Position numbers and translations under genes: made by a program. A stretch of DNA of 64,000 nt. Origin: Planctomycetaceae bacterium. GTDB taxonomy: Bacteria > Planctomycetota > Planctomycetia > Planctomycetales > Planctomycetaceae. Location: positions 1 through 64,000 of the forward strand of contig OMIV01000070.1 of assembly GCA_900299185.1 (NCBI GenBank), given 5' to 3'. Below, in pieces: positions 52,908 to 61,206 of the stretch; the first letter of the stretch is position 1; each line of letters starts with the position of its first letter. The notes beneath the pieces are model-generated. The model saw only the letters and a list, made by a program, of their open reading frames with translations, did not search any database and was not told the DNA's origin.

Positions 52908-54266
52908 GTGCTTCGAAGTGCGCCAACGCCGTTGTCGTCCCAGCCAGTGGTCATTGAAGATGTGCGTCAACTCTTGCAAACAGAGTGTGAATTTGGACCT
53001 GCGCAAGCTTCGCATGTCATTCGCGCAACCAATCGCCAGTACGCGCATCTCGTTCGTCAAGACATCGTGGCTTTGCAGAAGACTGTCGATGCAGCCTCGA
53101 AGACTAACGACAACACCCTCGCCAAATTGGGATTGGGTTTGTTTCTGCTCGGTCAGGCTGAAGCAGCTCTGCCGTACTTCGAGAAAGCTCCACGACACCT
53201 CGTGGCTGCGTATTACCAGGCTGAAGCGTTGATCTCACTGGATCGTCCCGCTGAGGCTGAGCCGTTGTTTGCCAAGGCTGCTGTTCTGGGTTTCGATCCG
53301 ATCACCTGCGAGTTGCAGCGAGTCGGCGCTTTGCGACTTTCCAAGCGAGTTGACGAGGCCGAGAAGTCACTGAAGGCCATCGCTGCCAAGGCTGTTTCTC
53401 GAGCAGACTACTCCTTCCAGTTTGGTTGCATCCTGGCGGATAAGGGCGACACATTTGGGGCAATCGAGTACTTCGAACGCGCTGTGGACATGGATCCTCA
53501 GCACTCGAAAGCGTTGTTCTGGTTGGCCAACGAGACCGCTCGCATGGGCAACGACGAAGACGCGGTCGTGCTTTATGAACGCTGTTTGTCGAAGCCACCG
53601 TACTTCGTCGCAGCCTTGTTGAACCTTGGCTTGTTGTACGAAGACTTGGATCGTCCGCAGTGCGCGTCGTTCTGCTTCCGCGAAGTCTTGAAGTCCTACC
53701 CGAATCATCCGCGAGCGATTCAGTTCCTCAAGGACATCGACACCAACGAGAGCCTGCTGATCGATGAAGCGTCCGCTAAAGAGGAAGCTAAGCATCGTCA
53801 GACGTTGGCTCGTCCGTTGTCCGACTTCGAAATCTCGGTCCGCAGCCGCAATTGCTTGGTTCGGCTGAACCTCAACTCGCTGGGGGATCTCACGAAGATT
53901 ACCGAGGCCGAGTTGCTGGCCAGTCGTAACTTTGGTGAGACATCGCTCAAAGAATTGCGCGAGCTGATGGAAGCTCAGAATTTGAAGATCGGGCAATACG
54001 CCCACGCTCATGACAAGAAAGAGCAAGAGCTTGTTCCTCAAGACTTGCCGCCAGAGCAGCGAGCGATTCTCGAACAGCCGATCTCCGATCTCAACTTGTC
54101 GGTTCGGGCGAGAAAGTGCATGTCGCGGCTTAACATCACTGTGATTGGCGAATTGGTTTCGAGGACTCCCGACGAGCTGTTGTCGACACGCAACTTCGGT
54201 GTGACGTCGCTCAATGAAATCCGAGCGAAGCTCACAGAGTTTGGTTTGTCGTTGCGAAACGATTAA
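52908..54266 (+). CDS. TPR protein with two RNA polymerase alpha-CTD-like domains
   Basis: A 452-residue protein starting with GTG, with GGGGA 9 bases upstream. The first 270 residues hold TPR repeats (for example SFQFGCILADKGDTFGAIEY and LFWLANETARMGNDEDAVVL). Two copies of the alpha-subunit C-terminal domain follow, at about 305-362 (LNLNSLGDLTKITEAELLAS then RNFGETSLKEL) and about 385-450 (LNITVIGELVSRTPDELLST then RNFGVTSLNEI). In RNA polymerase this domain contacts UP-element DNA and activators. Here two copies stand on a TPR scaffold, without the alpha N-terminal domain, so it cannot be the core subunit. A DNA- or transcription-factor-binding adaptor is inferred. A long terminator follows. 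Confidence 0.85.
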   Translation: MLRSAPTPLSSQPVVIEDVRQLLQTECEFGPAQASHVIRATNRQYAHLVRQDIVALQKTVDAASKTNDNTLAKLGLGLFLLGQAEAALPYFEKAPRHLVAAYYQAEALISLDRPAEAEPLFAKAAVLGFDPITCELQRVGALRLSKRVDEAEKSLKAIAAKAVSRADYSFQFGCILADKGDTFGAIEYFERAVDMDPQHSKALFWLANETARMGNDEDAVVLYERCLSKPPYFVAALLNLGLLYEDLDRPQCASFCFREVLKSYPNHPRAIQFLKDIDTNESLLIDEASAKEEAKHRQTLARPLSDFEISVRSRNCLVRLNLNSLGDLTKITEAELLASRNFGETSLKELRELMEAQNLKIGQYAHAHDKKEQELVPQDLPPEQRAILEQPISDLNLSVRARKCMSRLNITVIGELVSRTPDELLSTRNFGVTSLNEIRAKLTEFGLSLRND

Positions 54267-54300
54267 GACTCCGAGCGTCGCGGCGAGACCCGATTCCGCA

Positions 54301-54385
54301 GAGACCAATGTCACCGAGGCTACGATGACGGACGCCGATTGATCCGTCGGTCCTGTAGCAACGGTGACATTGGTCTCTTTCGTTT
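54301..54385 (+). terminator. Long-stem terminator after the alpha-CTD/TPR gene
   Basis: GAGACCAATGTCACCG at 54301-54316 pairs perfectly with CGGTGACATTGGTCTC at 54362-54377 (16-bp stem), followed by TTTCGTTTTC. The 45-base loop contains a second possible stem (GACGG/CCGTC). It starts 35 bases after the stop. Confidence 0.88.
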
Positions 54386-54467
54386 TCAAAGGCAGCCAGG
54401 CTTCCCGAGGCAAGCGACGTACTTCTTTTGATCGCTTTCTTTTCAACTTCATCGAAAGGTGTCTTCC

Positions 54468-55436
54468 ATGCTGCGTTCGATGTGTTTGGGTTTGCTGGTC
54501 ATGTCGGTTTTCTTCCAGGAAGTCTCTTCCTGGGCTGCCGACTCTGTCTTGGCTCCAGGTGCAGTGCCGAAGAAGTTGCTTGATCAAGGAGCGGGTGAGG
54601 GGCCGGTCTGGCACGCTCAGCATGGGCTGCTCTTCAGCGGAGACGGCAACATTCATCAGTTGTCGCTCAACGGCGAGTTCAAAGTATTCCGTGCCGGGGC
54701 CGGTACGAACGGGCTGTTGTTCGATGGGCAAGGACGACTTTTCGCGTGCGAGCACGGGGCTCGGCGAGTCACTCGAACAGAACGAGATGGGACCATCACA
54801 GTGCTGGCCGACAACTACCACGGCATGAAGTTCAACTCCCCCAACGATCTCACGCTCGACAGCAAGGGGCGTCTCTATTTCACCGATCCTCGCTATGGGG
54901 ATCGAGCAACGATGGAGATGAAGGATGCTCGCGGTAACTTGGTGGAAGGCGTCTATCGAATCGACTTAGATGGCTCGTTGTCGCGAATCCTGACGAGCGA
55001 AGTCGATCGGCCAAACGGGTTGGTGATCACTGCTGACGACCGCTACTTGTTTGTGGCTGACAACAATAACAATCAAACCGGCGCCGCTCGGAAGCTCTAC
55101 CGCTTCACGCTGCGAGCTGATGGCTCGGCGATCCCTGAATCTCGCAAGCTGATTTTTGATTGGGGCAACAGCCGTGGTCCCGATGGCATGGAGCTTGACC
55201 AGCAAGGCCGCCTGTTTGTGGCGGGGGGACTGAATCAGGCACAGCCGCCTCACGAGACCAACGAACGCAAAGGCGGCGTGTATGTGCTGACTCAGGATGG
55301 GCAGCTTCTAGAGTTCATTCCCATTCCGCGCGACGAAGTCACCAACGTGGCCTTTGGCGGCGCTGACCGGAAGACTCTTTACATCACTGCCGGTGGTTCG
55401 TTGTGGTCCGTCGCTCTGCAAGTGCCGGGACGTTAA
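54468..55436 (+). CDS. Exported SMP-30/gluconolactonase-like protein
   Basis: The start is ATG 54468, with AAAGG 8 bases upstream; 322 residues. The signal peptide covers about residues 1-23 (ends near SSWAAD). The six-bladed propeller shows the family ligands: Glu in GEGPVW, Asn in NSPNDLTLD, Asn in RPNGLVI, and Asp in GPDGMELD. The family includes gluconolactonases and lactonases that hydrolyse sugar lactones with a divalent metal. The export signal suggests a periplasmic enzyme. It stands alone, between the terminator at 54301 and the converging hisN-like gene. Confidence 0.88.
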   Translation: MLRSMCLGLLVMSVFFQEVSSWAADSVLAPGAVPKKLLDQGAGEGPVWHAQHGLLFSGDGNIHQLSLNGEFKVFRAGAGTNGLLFDGQGRLFACEHGARRVTRTERDGTITVLADNYHGMKFNSPNDLTLDSKGRLYFTDPRYGDRATMEMKDARGNLVEGVYRIDLDGSLSRILTSEVDRPNGLVITADDRYLFVADNNNNQTGAARKLYRFTLRADGSAIPESRKLIFDWGNSRGPDGMELDQQGRLFVAGGLNQAQPPHETNERKGGVYVLTQDGQLLEFIPIPRDEVTNVAFGGADRKTLYITAGGSLWSVALQVPGR

Positions 55437-55486
55437 GCGGCGGCTGTGATTGAAGGTCGAGTCGTTTGGCGGCTCGACCGAGCGGC

Positions 55487-56302
55487 TTAGCAGCAATCGT
55501 CGCAGCTCAAGATCTCCAGTAAGGCATCTTTCAACCCTGCATTCACAGAGAGACCGTTGCCCGAGTAGATCGTTTCAACGCCTTTGAAGTCGACGAACGA
55601 ACCACCGGCTTCTTTGAGAATTGGAACGAACGCGGCGCAGTCCCAGGGATTGAGCAGCGGGTCGACCATCACGTCGACTCGACCCGTGGCGGCCAAGGCG
55701 TGCCCATAGCAGTCGCCCCAGCCGCGACTGATTGCCGCAGTACCAGTGATGCGTTCGAAGGCTGCTTGGCGTCCGACTCTCTTCCAACCCTGGATCGTGG
55801 TGGTACTGAAAGTGGCTTGGGAGAGATCGCTGACGTCGGAGACTTTGGCGCGGCGAGGATCTCGATTGGCGACTTGCCACCACGCTCCTTGTCCGTCGGC
55901 TCCGTAAATGACTTCTTGCAAGGCGGGCAGGCGACAAACGCCCGCGACCGGGCGGCCTTCTTGTTCGACGCCGATCAATGTGCCGAACAACGGCACTCCG
56001 TGAATGAACGACTTAGTGCCGTCGACTGGATCGAGCACCCAACGCCAGCCGCTTGTGCCAGACGATTCGCCGAACTCTTCACCCAGGATCGCGTCATTCG
56101 GGTAGCGGTCGGCCAATAGCTTGCGAATTAGTTGCTCGGCACCGCGATCTGCTTCTGTCACAGGCGACGCATCGCGTTTGCGATCAACGGATAGCTCGGG
56201 CGATTGGTAGTAACTCATTATGAATTCGCCCGCTTGTCGAGCGGCATCAAGTGCGAACTGCAGGCGAGCGGAGAGGTCAGCGGCGGATGTTTCAATCGTC
56301 AT
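55487..56302 (-). CDS. hisN: Histidinol-phosphatase-type inositol monophosphatase family protein
   Basis: The start ATG 56302 gives 271 residues; the frame is open to a TTG at 56422 that overlaps the hypF stop, but family length favours 56302. The IMPase metal sites are GEEFGE (Glu75-Glu76), VLDPVDGTKSF (Asp91, Asp94), and NPWDCAAF near residue 217. 'GVPLFGTLIGV' and 'GDCYGHALAATGRVD' match the histidinol-phosphatase subgroup. It therefore probably dephosphorylates histidinol phosphate in histidine synthesis; generic inositol phosphatase activity cannot be excluded. It follows hypF on the minus strand and may be its operon partner. Confidence 0.8.
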   Translation of the reverse strand: MTIETSAADLSARLQFALDAARQAGEFIMSYYQSPELSVDRKRDASPVTEADRGAEQLIRKLLADRYPNDAILGEEFGESSGTSGWRWVLDPVDGTKSFIHGVPLFGTLIGVEQEGRPVAGVCRLPALQEVIYGADGQGAWWQVANRDPRRAKVSDVSDLSQATFSTTTIQGWKRVGRQAAFERITGTAAISRGWGDCYGHALAATGRVDVMVDPLLNPWDCAAFVPILKEAGGSFVDFKGVETIYSGNGLSVNAGLKDALLEILSCDDCC

Positions 56303-56418
56303 GGCGTTCCAAGCATCGGTCAGTCGTTGGTGTGAGAAAGCTGGCACAAAGTTGTCGCAGATTCGCGAGCCACTCACGACTTTTCCAGCGGTCACTCGTT
56401 TGATTGAAGAGAGGAGTG

Positions 56419-58755
56419 TCAAAACTCTTGCTGTGATTTGGCGGAGCGAAGCGCGTCTGCGACAGCTAACTGCCCGCTGGCCAGACCTCCGTCACCCGGT
56501 GGGATGCGCTGAGGCACGAAGAGTCCCCAGCGACGATTTGACGATGCTGCTTCGATGAGCGTTCTTAGCAGTCCGTTTTGGAAGCATCCGCCGGATAACA
56601 CGAGCGGGACATTCGCATGTTCCCCAGAGAGTTCATTCGCCCAATCGGCGATCGCTCGATGGAACTTCATGGCGATTTGGCCGGGCGTTGCGGCGTTGTT
56701 GCGATCGTTGATGACTGCCGCAATCAGTTGCCGCCAGTCGGCGCTGCCAGTCGATCGATCCCCGATGAGTTCGTAGCGGCCGATCGCAGATTCATCTGCC
56801 GAGAACTCCAGCAGCATCGCGGCCCGGCCATCATCGGAGCTATGTGACACTCCAAGCGCGATCGCGGCGATGCCATCAAAGAGCCGCCCCATGCTCGTCG
56901 TCTTGGGCATGAGTTGTGGGCGCGTGAGCAACTTCAAGACGTCGTCGATTTGCTGACTGGTGACCTTGGGCCAAGTGAGCTGACGAGCGATTTCGAATCC
57001 GCATGAATCGGCAACAAGAGCGACTGCGATACGCCACGGTTCGAAGATCGCACGCTCTCCTCCAGGCAGAGGAATGGCTCTCAAGGAGCCGACTCGGTGG
57101 AAGTTGGAACGTGTTGCGAGCAGAGCTTCGCTGCCCCAGATCGTGCCGTCTGGTCCGTAGCCCGTTCCGTCCCACGCGAGTCCTAAGACTTCTCGATCAA
57201 GATCATGTTCCAACATCACAGAGGCGATGTGTGCGTGATGATGGAAAACCGAGGTCCGACTCTGGCCGCGATCAGTCATCCAGCGAGAGGTGAAGTAATC
57301 GGGATGCGCATCTCCGACGAGATCTGCATCTGTAACGGACACTCCATAGAGCGATGCCATTGCGATGAGGTGCTCGTTCCAACGGCTGCAATTCGAAAGG
57401 CTATCGAGGTCTCCGACATGCGGGCCTAAGACGGCTTGCGAGCCATTGGAAAGTGCGATGGCATTCTTCATGTGCCCGCCGAGAGCGATCAGCGGTCGCT
57501 CTGAAACCAGCGACCGCAGACGCAACGGCGCGAGGCCGCGAGCGAGTCGCAGAAGGCACGGCTTGTTGTTGATGACTCGCAGAACAGAGTCGTCGATCGG
57601 ACGCTCGATGTGGCGATCATGGTGCAGCCAAAGATCGGCGATGTCGGCGAGATCGCGAGTGGCTGTGATCTCAGTCGCAGCCAACGCGTCGCCGTCTCGA
57701 TTGCCGCTGGTGGTGACAAGTGGCACCTTTGTTTGGCTGAGCAACAACGCATGCAACGGTGTCGTCGGCAGCTTTAGGCCGACGGTCGGAAGGCTCGGTG
57801 AGATGGCTGGCGAAAGCGATGAGTTTTCGCGTTGTCGGAGGATGACAATGGGCCCGGCTGAACTAGCAAGCTGACGTCGCTCGGCGTCGTTGACGACTGC
57901 CAATTGCTCGGCAGCGGCAAGATTTGGAACCATCACCGCCAGCGGTTTGTGAAGTCGCTGCTTGCGAGTTCTAAGCCGTTGGACCGCAACCGTTGATGTG
58001 GCATCGACGAGCAACTGATAACCGCCGAGTCCCTTCATCGCGACGATTTGGCCGGCTCTTAAAGCGGCGGCTGCAGTGAGAATGGCGTCTGTGTTGTCGG
58101 CGAGTTGTCGTCCTCGAGCATCGCAAACCCAAAGACGCGGACCACACTCAGGGCAGGCATTGGTTTGAGCGTGATAGCGGCGGTCGTCCTCGGATTCGTA
58201 CTCCTGGCGACACGCTGGGCAGAGTAAGAATTGCTGCATGCTCGTGGCCGCTCGATCGTAAGGCATGGTCGAAATGATCGAGTAACGCGGACCGCATTGA
58301 GTGCAGCTCGTAAAGGCATGACCGAATCGCCGGTTTGCAGGATGGCTGATCTCATCCAAGCAGTTGGAGCACGTCACGAGATCGATGGGCACAGTCGCGG
58401 AAATTGTTCCGGGCTCGTGATGATCTCGGATCTCGAAGAGTTGGCAGTCGGTGATTGGGATGGGCTCGCTGCTGATCTCTGCAACGACCGCGCCCGTCGG
58501 AAGAGCTGGGGCGAAGCTCTCTTCGAACGACGCGACGGAAGACGCGGCACCTTCCACAACGATCTGCAAGCCTAGCGATGTGTTGGCGACATAGCCCGCA
58601 AGGTTTAGTCCGCGAGCGAGCCGTGCAACGGTCGGACGAATACCGAGTCCTTGGACAAGTCCGCAAGCGGTCAACTGTCGCGCGACGCGATCGTCTGTGG
58701 GAGCGGAGTGGTGGTGCGGATTGTCTCCAGGGCAGCTTATCGGTTGGGGCGGCAT
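56419..58755 (-). CDS. hypF: Carbamoyltransferase HypF
   Basis: Makes the CN ligand precursor for [NiFe] hydrogenase from carbamoyl phosphate, transferring the carbamoyl group to HypE. The protein has 778 residues, the usual length. N-terminal acylphosphatase domain: GLVQGLGIRP with Arg40. Two zinc fingers: Cys129/132/151/154 and Cys179/182/201/204. YrdC domain: KGLGGYQLLVDAT, then RTRKQRLHKPLAVM. Kae1/TsaD-like domain: VFHHHAHIASVML, with the His pair for metal. It overlaps hypB by 19 bases, so the two are coupled. HypC, D, E and A are not in the window. Confidence 0.95.
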   Translation of the reverse strand: MPPQPISCPGDNPHHHSAPTDDRVARQLTACGLVQGLGIRPTVARLARGLNLAGYVANTSLGLQIVVEGAASSVASFEESFAPALPTGAVVAEISSEPIPITDCQLFEIRDHHEPGTISATVPIDLVTCSNCLDEISHPANRRFGHAFTSCTQCGPRYSIISTMPYDRAATSMQQFLLCPACRQEYESEDDRRYHAQTNACPECGPRLWVCDARGRQLADNTDAILTAAAALRAGQIVAMKGLGGYQLLVDATSTVAVQRLRTRKQRLHKPLAVMVPNLAAAEQLAVVNDAERRQLASSAGPIVILRQRENSSLSPAISPSLPTVGLKLPTTPLHALLLSQTKVPLVTTSGNRDGDALAATEITATRDLADIADLWLHHDRHIERPIDDSVLRVINNKPCLLRLARGLAPLRLRSLVSERPLIALGGHMKNAIALSNGSQAVLGPHVGDLDSLSNCSRWNEHLIAMASLYGVSVTDADLVGDAHPDYFTSRWMTDRGQSRTSVFHHHAHIASVMLEHDLDREVLGLAWDGTGYGPDGTIWGSEALLATRSNFHRVGSLRAIPLPGGERAIFEPWRIAVALVADSCGFEIARQLTWPKVTSQQIDDVLKLLTRPQLMPKTTSMGRLFDGIAAIALGVSHSSDDGRAAMLLEFSADESAIGRYELIGDRSTGSADWRQLIAAVINDRNNAATPGQIAMKFHRAIADWANELSGEHANVPLVLSGGCFQNGLLRTLIEAASSNRRWGLFVPQRIPPGDGGLASGQLAVADALRSAKSQQEF

Positions 58756-59465
58756 ACATCACCACTCAGCAGTTGTCGGCGCTGTTCGATGAGATAACCA
58801 CACCAGGCTTCCAATCCATGTGGCGGTCGCGTGCTCGTTGGGAAGACAGCCATGTCGGGACGGATCGATCGAGCGTCGGCGATGGCGCTTTCAACATTGA
58901 AGTGTACGTATGGCAACATGTCCGTCTTGCTGATGATCAGAGCATGACTGGTGCGAAACGCTTTGGGGTACTTGGCGGGTTTGTCGTCACCTTCAGTCGT
59001 GCTCAGAAGGAGGACTCGCAGATGCTCGCCGAGGTCGTACGATGCCGGACAAACGAGGTTGCCGATGTTCTCCACGAAGAGGAATTCGACATCGGGTTTT
59101 CCCAGGGCGTTCCAACCGTGTTCGACGAGTGGATACTCGAGATGACAAGCTCCTCCGGTCGTGAGTTGAACGGCCGGAGCATGCTCGGCGAGCCGCTGGG
59201 CGTCTCGGTCGGTTGCTATGTCGCCGACCAGCACGGCCATGCGAAGCGGCGTGCTCATGCTGGCCATGCAGTCCGCCGTGGCTGACAGCAACGATGTTTT
59301 GCCGGCACCGGGTGAAGACAGAACGTTGATCACCAGAGTTCCGCGAGCGGCCATCTGTTGTCGGAACGAGTCGGCTTGACCGATGACAGCGGCCTGAACG
59401 TCTCGGCGAACGGTGATTACGGTGGGGCGAGTGGACGGTGACGAGATCAAAATGTGCTCCGACAT
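58737..59465 (-). CDS. hypB: Hydrogenase nickel incorporation GTPase HypB
   Basis: A 242-residue GTPase delivering nickel to [NiFe] hydrogenase precursors. P-loop: SSPGAGKTS at 50-58. Metal-binding pair: TGGACHLE, with Cys107 and His108 at the dimer interface. ENIGNLVCPASYDLGEH holds Cys139. The His-rich nickel store found before the G domain in many HypB proteins is absent, and the N-terminal CxxCGC high-affinity site of E. coli-type HypB is also not visible. It overlaps hypF. The plus-strand fae gene is divergent 174 bases away. Confidence 0.95.
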   Translation of the reverse strand: MSEHILISSPSTRPTVITVRRDVQAAVIGQADSFRQQMAARGTLVINVLSSPGAGKTSLLSATADCMASMSTPLRMAVLVGDIATDRDAQRLAEHAPAVQLTTGGACHLEYPLVEHGWNALGKPDVEFLFVENIGNLVCPASYDLGEHLRVLLLSTTEGDDKPAKYPKAFRTSHALIISKTDMLPYVHFNVESAIADARSIRPDMAVFPTSTRPPHGLEAWCGYLIEQRRQLLSGDVCRPNR

Positions 59466-59639
59466 CTAAGTGCGAGCAGGGCGAGCTAGGCGGGTTGTGG
59501 CTCTACTTACCGTGAGGCTTGCGACCTTGAAACCGATTGCTCAGACTTCCGACCGCCTCGATAGGGGCTTCAATGAAACGTGACGCAGCAAAGAGCTGCG
59601 GATTGTTTTGGAACTCATTTTTTGGCTTAGGAGCACAGC

Positions 59640-60137
59640 ATGTCGATGTTCGTCGGAGAAGCCTTGGTCGGCGATGGTAACGAAGTCTCTCACATTGACC
59701 TCTTGATCGGCGACAAGTGCGGTCCCGTCGGCACGGCGTTCGCCAACGCGTTGGCTGATCAGAAGATGGGCCACAGCAATCTGTTGGCCGTGTTGACCCC
59801 AAACCTCGCTGTTAAGCCAGCCACCGTCATGATCACCAAGGTGACCATCAAGGGTGCTCGTCAGGCCGTGCAGATGTTCGGCCCCGCTCAGAAGGCGGTT
59901 GCTGACGCTGTGGCTGACTCGGTTGAAGCCGGTGTCATTCCTCAAGATCAGTGCGAAAACCTCGTCATCGTTTGCGGCGTCTTCATTCACTGGGACGCAG
60001 CGGATGACAAGAAGATCTACAAGTACAACTACGAAGCCACGAAGCTGTCGATCGCTCGCGCCATGAAGAACGAGCCTTCGGCTGCCGAAATGCTGGCGAA
60101 GAAGGGTGCAGCTCAGCATCCGTTCTACGCGGGCTAA
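59640..60137 (+). CDS. fae: Formaldehyde-activating enzyme
   Basis: Condenses formaldehyde with tetrahydromethanopterin to methylene-H4MPT, the entry step of the H4MPT C1 pathway. The product has 165 residues. The N-terminal signature [19 protein letters not shown] carries the catalytic His18. Further family segments: [11 protein letters not shown] and MVTKVTI-like '[14 protein letters not shown]'. AGGAG lies 7 bases before the ATG. A terminator follows at 60162-60197. The next gene encodes the pathway's following enzyme. It is cytoplasmic. The hypB gene is divergent. Confidence 0.97.
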   Translation: MSMFVGEALVGDGNEVSHIDLLIGDKCGPVGTAFANALADQKMGHSNLLAVLTPNLAVKPATVMITKVTIKGARQAVQMFGPAQKAVADAVADSVEAGVIPQDQCENLVIVCGVFIHWDAADDKKIYKYNYEATKLSIARAMKNEPSAAEMLAKKGAAQHPFYAG

Positions 60138-60161
60138 TTCAGGTTGCCGCGTTGAATACAC

Positions 60162-60197
60162 AAACCCGGTCTCACCGCGAGGCCGGGTTTTCTTTTT
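60162..60197 (+). terminator. Terminator between fae and the dehydrogenase
   Basis: AAACCCGG at 60162-60169 pairs with CCGGGTTT at 60183-60190, with an inner CTC/GAG pair, followed by TCTTTTT. It probably allows partial read-through into the next gene. Confidence 0.85.
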
Positions 60198-60283
60198 GGT
60201 AGCAGCAGCTTGGCCAATTTGCGGGTCTGCTTAGTGCGATGACCTCAACTCTTCGACTGCTGACGCTCAAGGGACAGAATCGA

Positions 60284-61141
60284 ATGCGAAAGATCCTCAT
60301 TCAGCTCGACACCGACACGCTGCCGAGCACCTTTGATCGTGTGGTTGCCGTCGACGCTGGGGTTGATGAACTCTTCACTTACGGCGGCGTGACTCCGGCG
60401 AATGTGACTTCGTTGGTCCACGGTGCCATGTTCACTCGCGGTCCCAAGGATTTGCAGAACACGGCCATCTTCATCGGTGGCAGCAATGTGGCTCAGGGCG
60501 AAGAACTGCTTGCCAAAGTGCAATCACTGTTCTTTGGGCCGGTGAGAGTCTCGGTGATGATGGACTCCAATGGCTCCAACACGACGGCTGCTGCTGCTGT
60601 GCTGGCTGCTGCCAAGCACTTGGATCTGTCGCAAACGACGGCGTTGATTTTGGGTGGAACAGGCCCTGTCGGTCAGAGAGCCGCTCAGCTTTTGGCGAAT
60701 CGCGGTGCGATGGTTCGAGTGGGCTCACGCGACCAAGCCAACGCAGCCAAGACGTGTGATGCCGTTCGCAGCAAAGTTCCGAACGGCAAACTGACGGGGC
60801 ACTCGACGTCTTCGGCGGAGTCCCTCATGGCTGCTGCTGATGGCGTGAACTTGATCATTGCTTGCGGCGCTGCGGGAGTGCAGTTGCTGTCGACCGAGCA
60901 GCGGAAGTCTCTGTCGGCGCTAAAGGTGGCGATCGATCTGAATGCGGTTCCGCCGGCTGGACTGCAAGGCATTGATGTCTTCGACAAAGCTGTCGATCGC
61001 GACGGTGTGTTAAGTTACGGAGCCATCGGAGTAGGCGGGACGAAGATGAAGATTCATCGCGCTGCGGTGGATCGACTCTTCTCGAAGAATGATCTCGTAC
61101 TCGACACAGAACCCATCTACGAGATTGGTCAGACGCTGTGA
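60284..61141 (+). CDS. Methylene-tetrahydromethanopterin dehydrogenase (MtdA/B/C type)
   Basis: Oxidises methylene-H4MPT to methenyl-H4MPT with NAD(P)+. The start ATG 60284 (MRKILIQLDTDTLPSTFDR) has AAGGGA about 9 bases upstream; the frame is open to 60239. The product has 285 residues. The dinucleotide site is ILGGTGPVGQRAAQLLANRG at about 122-141. 'AYGAIGVGGTKMKIH'-type end (SYGAIGVGGTKMKIHRAAVD) is typical of the family. Planctomycete enzymes of this type have been named MtdC and prefer NADP and H4MPT; by eye I cannot separate MtdA, B and C. It lies next to fae. Downstream mch, fhc genes are not in the window. Confidence 0.92.
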   Translation: MRKILIQLDTDTLPSTFDRVVAVDAGVDELFTYGGVTPANVTSLVHGAMFTRGPKDLQNTAIFIGGSNVAQGEELLAKVQSLFFGPVRVSVMMDSNGSNTTAAAAVLAAAKHLDLSQTTALILGGTGPVGQRAAQLLANRGAMVRVGSRDQANAAKTCDAVRSKVPNGKLTGHSTSSAESLMAAADGVNLIIACGAAGVQLLSTEQRKSLSALKVAIDLNAVPPAGLQGIDVFDKAVDRDGVLSYGAIGVGGTKMKIHRAAVDRLFSKNDLVLDTEPIYEIGQTL

Positions 61142-61206
61142 GTGTGTAGTAATCGCTACGTTGAGACTGATTCCGTTTCGTCAGAGCGCGAGAAACGAGG
61201 CTCATC

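Noticed and set aside
53367-54821. A 484-codon antisense open frame opposite the alpha-CTD/TPR gene
   Set aside because: It crosses a terminator and covers parts of two plus-strand genes; the composition is not protein-like.
59541-60161. A 206-codon minus-strand frame over fae
   Set aside because: It is the antisense of a highly conserved enzyme gene; its composition is not protein-like.
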